Shown: positions 34,638 through 37,933 of the stretch, piece by piece
How positions within the stretch are numbered: position 1 is the stretch's first letter
Layout of the letters: each line of letters starts with the position of its first letter
From: an uncultured Lachnospiraceae bacterium
Lineage (GTDB): Bacteria > Bacillota > Clostridia > Lachnospirales > Lachnospiraceae
NCBI GenBank assembly: GCA_902790935.1
Contig: CADATP010000017.1
Coordinates: 1-37,933 of the forward strand
DNA length: 37,933 nucleotides
Direction of reading: 5' to 3'
Position numbers and translations under genes: made by a program
Notes under the pieces: model-generated
Told to the model about the DNA's origin: nothing
What the model saw: only the letters and a program-made list of their open reading frames with translations
Database searches by the model: none

Positions 34638-35107
34638 GCTCTCTCCTTAGTCATTTCATTTAGTCTGATTACCCGTTGGTTAGTGGATCCCGCCCATTCG
34701 TACTTATTGTCCTTAAGGCTTTCTATAAATCTTCCGTCTACAAGAACGTCAATATATTTCATATGCTCGAGGTCTTTAATATCCTCATAGGTATACCCCG
34801 TATAGCACCAAACGGTTTTTTCGGGGAAAGATTCCTTTACCTCTTTAAGCAGCTTAAGAGTATCGCTTCTGTTTCCGGGAAAAAGCGGGTCACCGCCGCT
34901 TAAGGTAAGGCCGCTTATATAGTCTTTACTTAATATGCCAAAAAGCTCTTCCTTTGCTTTTTCGTCAAATATAAGTCCGTCGTCAGGATCCCATGTGATA
35001 GGATTTTGACAGCCCGGGCAGGCATGTTCGCACCCGGAGACCCAAAGGACAGCCCGAAGTCCGTCCCCATTTTTCATATCATCTTTTGTTATATCATGAT
35101 ATCTCAT
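34634..35107 (-). CDS. nrdG: Anaerobic ribonucleotide reductase activase
   Basis: A 157-residue radical-SAM enzyme that installs the glycyl radical in NrdD. The iron-sulphur motif is Cys26-x3-Cys30-x2-Cys33 (SGCEHACPGCQN). GDGLRAVLWVSGC, the SGGDPLFPGN motif and VLVDGRFIESLKD are all typical. It lies 15 nt downstream of nrdD and overlaps dut. Confidence 0.97.
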   Translation of the reverse strand: MRYHDITKDDMKNGDGLRAVLWVSGCEHACPGCQNPITWDPDDGLIFDEKAKEELFGILSKDYISGLTLSGGDPLFPGNRSDTLKLLKEVKESFPEKTVWCYTGYTYEDIKDLEHMKYIDVLVDGRFIESLKDNKYEWAGSTNQRVIRLNEMTKERA

Positions 35108-35122
35108 TAATACATCCTGTTT

Positions 35123-37276
35123 TTACATAGATTTTCTATCGGCGATCTCAGCCATTTTGGCGCTGTTGAGCCTTGTGTCGCCGTGAACTCTAGAATAAGA
35201 TAGATATCCGTTCATTCGCTCTATCTTTGTAAGATTTCTGCTTCCGCATTTAGGGCAGACATCCATCTCAAGCTCTTCGTGGCCGCAGTCGTCACAATAA
35301 GCAAGGGACATATTTACGCCCTCGTAAAAACCAAGCTTCATTGCACGTCTTATAAGAGTTCTGATGGCTTCGATATTGTAGCTTATGGGATACTTAACGT
35401 ACTGGATCTTTCCGCCGTTAAAAAGATCCCAAAACCGCTTTTCATAATCCTGTTTCTCAATGGGCGTAATGTCCTCGGAAACATGGCAATGAAAGCTGTT
35501 TGAAACGTAAGGCCTGTCGGATACGCCTTCAATAATACCGTAGATATTTCTAAACTGCGTGATCTGAAGTCCGCAAAGATTCTCGGCCGGCGTTCCGTAT
35601 ATTGCGTAAAGATTACCGTCCGCTTCTTTAAATTCCGTGACTCTTTTGTTTATATGCTCCATAACTTCAAGGGCAAAGGCGCCATCCTCCACAAGACTTT
35701 TTCCGTTGTAGAGTTCCTGAAGTTCATTGAGAGCCGTAATTCCAAAGGAAGCTGTCGCAACCTTTAAAATAGGTTTTATCTTATCATGCAGTCCCAAATG
35801 GCCGCCGTAAAAACCGCCCTCACAGTAAGCTAGAGGGTTTGTGGAAGCCGTCATCTCTCCGAGATATGCATAAGTCCTTATATGTATCTGACGGATCATC
35901 TCAAGATAATAATCAAGAACAGTATAGAAGTCTTTGTTCTCTTTTCTTGATTTTGCCAGGATCATCGGAAGATGAAGGGATACAACACCTATATTAAACC
36001 GTCCGATAAAAACAGGTTCATCATCTTCATCAGCAGGATGTATACCGCCTCTTTTAAAGTAAGGCGACAGGAAAGCCCTGCACCCCATAGGTGAGATAAC
36101 CTGTCCGTATTTTTGATATATTGAAGCTACGTAACCCTCTCCCGATAAAGAAAGCCAGTCGGGATACATTGATCTTGAGGAGCACTCTACTCCCGCTTCA
36201 AATACGTCCTCTAGAGGGCAGCCCTTTCCGTGAAGCTTTTCATCGTAGAGAAAGACGATTTTCGGGAAAAGAACCGGTTTTTTATGTCCTTTCTTTCCCT
36301 GACCATTCTTTCTGACATTAAGCATGGTAATAGCAGCAAGCTTCTCAAAGCGGCTCTGTCCAAGGCCTATCGTCATCGTAATAAAAGGGTAATCTCCGCG
36401 GCTTGAAGCTACGGTATTAAACTTGTACTCCCAGCCCTGAAATCCCTGTTCAAATTCCTTTGAAATATCCTCAAACGCCGTTTTATCCGCAAGATCATCG
36501 GCAATTCCGAGTCTTTGGTACTTTGCCAGATACTTGTTAAATGACTTTTCAGCATAAGGCTCTAAGATCTTGTCAACACAGCTTATAGTAAATCCGCCGT
36601 ACTGCTGGCTGGCAGCAGAAAGGATGATATCACCCATAACGTCGAAAGCTACGTCAAGAGTCTTCGGCTCATTGTACCAGACATTTCCCATCTCAAAGCC
36701 GCCCTTTAACACGCTTTCGATATCAAAGAGGCAGCAATTCATGGTATCTCGCCTTGCAGACATATCGTGAATATAAATATATCCGTCGTTATTGGCCTGG
36801 ATCTCTTCCTGGGTCATAAAAAACTTTTGATAAAGCTGGCGGTTAAGCTCATTAAATATAAGGCTTCTTCTTGTACTTACAAGGGCAGAATCCGTATTGG
36901 AATTTTCCTTGTCGCCGATGTACATGATGGACTGGCTTTTGCGATATACATCATCCAGCATATGTATAAAATCCTGCTTGTAATTGCGATAATCACGGTA
37001 GCTTTTGGCTACTGCAGGATTTACGGACTCTAATGCGCCCTCGACAATATTGTGCATAAGGGGTATATGAATCTCGTCCGATCCGCTTTCATCAACACGG
37101 CGCACAACGAATTTGCAGATGTTTTCTTTGTCCTCATCTGTAAATGTCACCATGGCTCTGTATGCACTTTTCTGAACAGCATTTATTACCTTCGTTACAT
37201 CGAAAGGAACTTTAGTGCCGTCTTTCTTGATGATATATACCTGTTTCGCAGGCTTATATACTTCTCCGTATTCCAT
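35123..37276 (-). CDS. nrdD: Anaerobic (class III) ribonucleoside-triphosphate reductase
   Basis: A 717-residue class III reductase making dNTPs from NTPs without oxygen. An N-terminal ATP-cone covers about residues 10-105 (VYIIKKDGTKVPFDVTKVINAV). The barrel carries GDIILSAASQQYGGFT and the MGCRAF segment. Near the C-terminus, a zinc site uses Cys661, Cys664, Cys674 and Cys677, followed by the glycyl-radical loop ERMNGYLSYSR with Gly690. The ATG has GGAG 7 nt upstream. The 490-nt structured region before it may act as its leader. Confidence 0.97.
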   Translation of the reverse strand: MEYGEVYKPAKQVYIIKKDGTKVPFDVTKVINAVQKSAYRAMVTFTDEDKENICKFVVRRVDESGSDEIHIPLMHNIVEGALESVNPAVAKSYRDYRNYKQDFIHMLDDVYRKSQSIMYIGDKENSNTDSALVSTRRSLIFNELNRQLYQKFFMTQEEIQANNDGYIYIHDMSARRDTMNCCLFDIESVLKGGFEMGNVWYNEPKTLDVAFDVMGDIILSAASQQYGGFTISCVDKILEPYAEKSFNKYLAKYQRLGIADDLADKTAFEDISKEFEQGFQGWEYKFNTVASSRGDYPFITMTIGLGQSRFEKLAAITMLNVRKNGQGKKGHKKPVLFPKIVFLYDEKLHGKGCPLEDVFEAGVECSSRSMYPDWLSLSGEGYVASIYQKYGQVISPMGCRAFLSPYFKRGGIHPADEDDEPVFIGRFNIGVVSLHLPMILAKSRKENKDFYTVLDYYLEMIRQIHIRTYAYLGEMTASTNPLAYCEGGFYGGHLGLHDKIKPILKVATASFGITALNELQELYNGKSLVEDGAFALEVMEHINKRVTEFKEADGNLYAIYGTPAENLCGLQITQFRNIYGIIEGVSDRPYVSNSFHCHVSEDITPIEKQDYEKRFWDLFNGGKIQYVKYPISYNIEAIRTLIRRAMKLGFYEGVNMSLAYCDDCGHEELEMDVCPKCGSRNLTKIERMNGYLSYSRVHGDTRLNSAKMAEIADRKSM

Positions 37277-37299
37277 ACATTTTCTCCAAGTATATTCAT

Positions 37300-37760
37300 T
37301 AATCCTCGGGCCTAGGCTACATATGCTATTTTCTGCGCGAAGATAACGCTCCGTCGAAATATTCCTCGAATTTCTATGCGCCTGCTAAAATTGTCTCTGG
37401 AGGGGAGACAATTTTTACGCATTCGCTTAGAACTTCGGGACAGATTTCTCCTGCGCTAAGTACATCTTCAGGTTGCACAGAAAACAGCATATGCACCCTC
37501 TCCCTCGAGTTTATGATATCTCAAGGCACAAGTGCGGTAAGATTGGTATCTGAGCGGGTAGATGGAGCACTTAGCAAGAGTCGCGTGCGGAAATCGGTCC
37601 CTGCGATATTGTTCGAGCAGTTCACGCCATATAGCGTGAACGTCGCGAGTTTGAGCAGGGCGATTTTGTCCTTAGCTAAGCGACTCGAGCTTAGTAGCGG
37701 AATCGTAGCGAAGAACCAACTTACCGTGATTGTGCCGTGAAATATCAAAATCTAGCCCGG
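37300..37760 (-). ncRNA. Candidate large structured RNA between the aminotransferase gene and nrdD
   Basis: This stretch (within the gene-free 37277-37766) has no credible protein gene and is visibly less AT-rich than other spacers. Helices: a 21-bp long-range stem (37318-37338 with 37475-37495); hairpins 37387-37397/37405-37415 (11 bp), 37621-37627/37634-37640 (7 bp), 37676-37681/37689-37694 (6 bp) and 37503-37509/37520-37526 (7 bp); and a possible end-to-end closing stem 37307-37314/37753-37759 with one bulge. The three non-Watson-Crick pairs of the long stem and the one in 37503/37526 are A-C on the plus strand but G-U on the minus strand, so minus-strand transcription is favoured. It could be a free RNA or a long nrdD leader. 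I recognised no rnpB, tmRNA, SRP, T-box, cobalamin or group I/II intron signature. Confidence 0.55.
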
Positions 37761-37766
37761 GGTTAA

Positions 37767-37933
37767 TTAAATAATTCCGCTAGTAGCGATGACCTTAACG
37801 GCCTCCTCGATAACAGGAACCGGCAAAACGAGTGCAAAACGGACATGTCCCGCACCTAAAGTGCCGAAGCTGCTTCCGGGAGTACAAAGAACTCCTGTAG
37901 CGTCAAAAAGATCCATAACAAATTTAACATCAT
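37767..37933 (-). CDS. Class I/II PLP-dependent aminotransferase, C-terminal fragment
   Basis: The last 54 residues of a gene that begins beyond the right edge. The frame reads DVKFVMDLFDATGVLCTPGSSFG, then LGAGHVRFALVLPVPVIEEAVKVI, ending ATSGII. The TPGSSFG and HVRFALV segment is the C-terminal small-domain signature of fold-type I aminotransferases of the aspartate/LL-diaminopimelate group, including the substrate-carboxylate-binding Arg. Substrate cannot be told from this part. Confidence 0.8.
   Translation of the reverse strand, partial: DVKFVMDLFDATGVLCTPGSSFGTLGAGHVRFALVLPVPVIEEAVKVIATSGII

Noticed and set aside
37513-37748. Overlapping 75-codon open frames on both strands
   Set aside because: No ribosome-binding sites or recognisable protein features; the bases pair into RNA-like helices.
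37277-37766. Known RNAs: RNase P, tmRNA, SRP RNA, T-box, cobalamin riboswitch, group I/II introns
   Set aside because: None of the conserved core sequences I know for these (for example GAGGAAAGTCC, T-box GGTACCGCG, group II domain V) was found on either strand.
1-37933. CRISPR arrays, tRNA or rRNA genes, insertion sequences
   Set aside because: No regularly spaced repeat-spacer array beyond the three short motifs at 453-577, no tRNA cloverleaf or rRNA segment recognised, and no transposase frame.

Overview
The window is a low-GC Firmicutes chromosome segment, most likely from a Lachnospiraceae-type anaerobe (Clostridia). The pointers are a class III (anaerobic) ribonucleotide reductase pair nrdD/nrdG, ribosomal protein L27 with the Firmicutes N-terminal extension next to its processing protease Prp, a lexA/LysM-protein divergent pair, an mreBCD-pbp2-minC-rodA-mgsA shape cluster and a sepF/yggS/HlyD-like division cluster. 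Apart from the leftmost gene fragment and lexA, every gene I accept is on the minus strand.

Left end (1-1870): the tail of a zinc-ribbon repeat protein, an AT-rich spacer with three copies of a 13-bp motif at exact 56-bp intervals, and a complete tyrosine recombinase. This looks like accessory DNA. 1872-4420 (minus): D-aminoacyl-tRNA deacylase, an AI-2E family membrane protein and a small membrane-anchored LysM protein. The last is divergent from lexA (4613-5233, plus), and the shared promoter region carries several LexA-box-like sites, so the LysM protein is probably a YneA-like SOS division inhibitor.

5376-9850 (minus): rplU-prp-rpmA behind a strong promoter and L21-type leader, closed by an intrinsic terminator; then obgE-yhbY-yqeK-rsfS, where nadD is missing from its usual place; and a separate cytidylate-kinase-like gene with its own promoter. 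9975-12544: aroB-lspA-rluD. 12621-31568: a very long, nearly gapless run read as mutS-mutL-miaA-(PLP lyase family)-radC-mreB-mreC-mreD-pbp2-minC-rodA-mgsA-dacA-hlyD-like-yggS-sepF, ending in a terminator. It joins mismatch repair, tRNA modification, cell elongation and Z-ring assembly. 31760-34027: degV-miaB. 34131-37276: nrdD-nrdG-dut. 37767-end: C-terminus of a class I/II aminotransferase.

The most unusual material: (1) the 490-bp gene-free stretch 37277-37766 has many helices, including a 21-bp long-range stem. All its non-Watson-Crick positions become G-U wobbles only if transcribed from the minus strand, so it is a candidate large structured RNA upstream of nrdD. (2) Three proteins of the shape cluster have altered key motifs: MgsA has Met in place of the catalytic Asp, MinC has lost the MinD-binding RSGQ motif and its minDE neighbours, and MreB has altered nucleotide-site loops. 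(3) The SOS-type lexA/LysM divergon. (4) The 56-bp-spaced repeats beside the recombinase. Identifications rest on reading motifs and gene order; no database search was possible.
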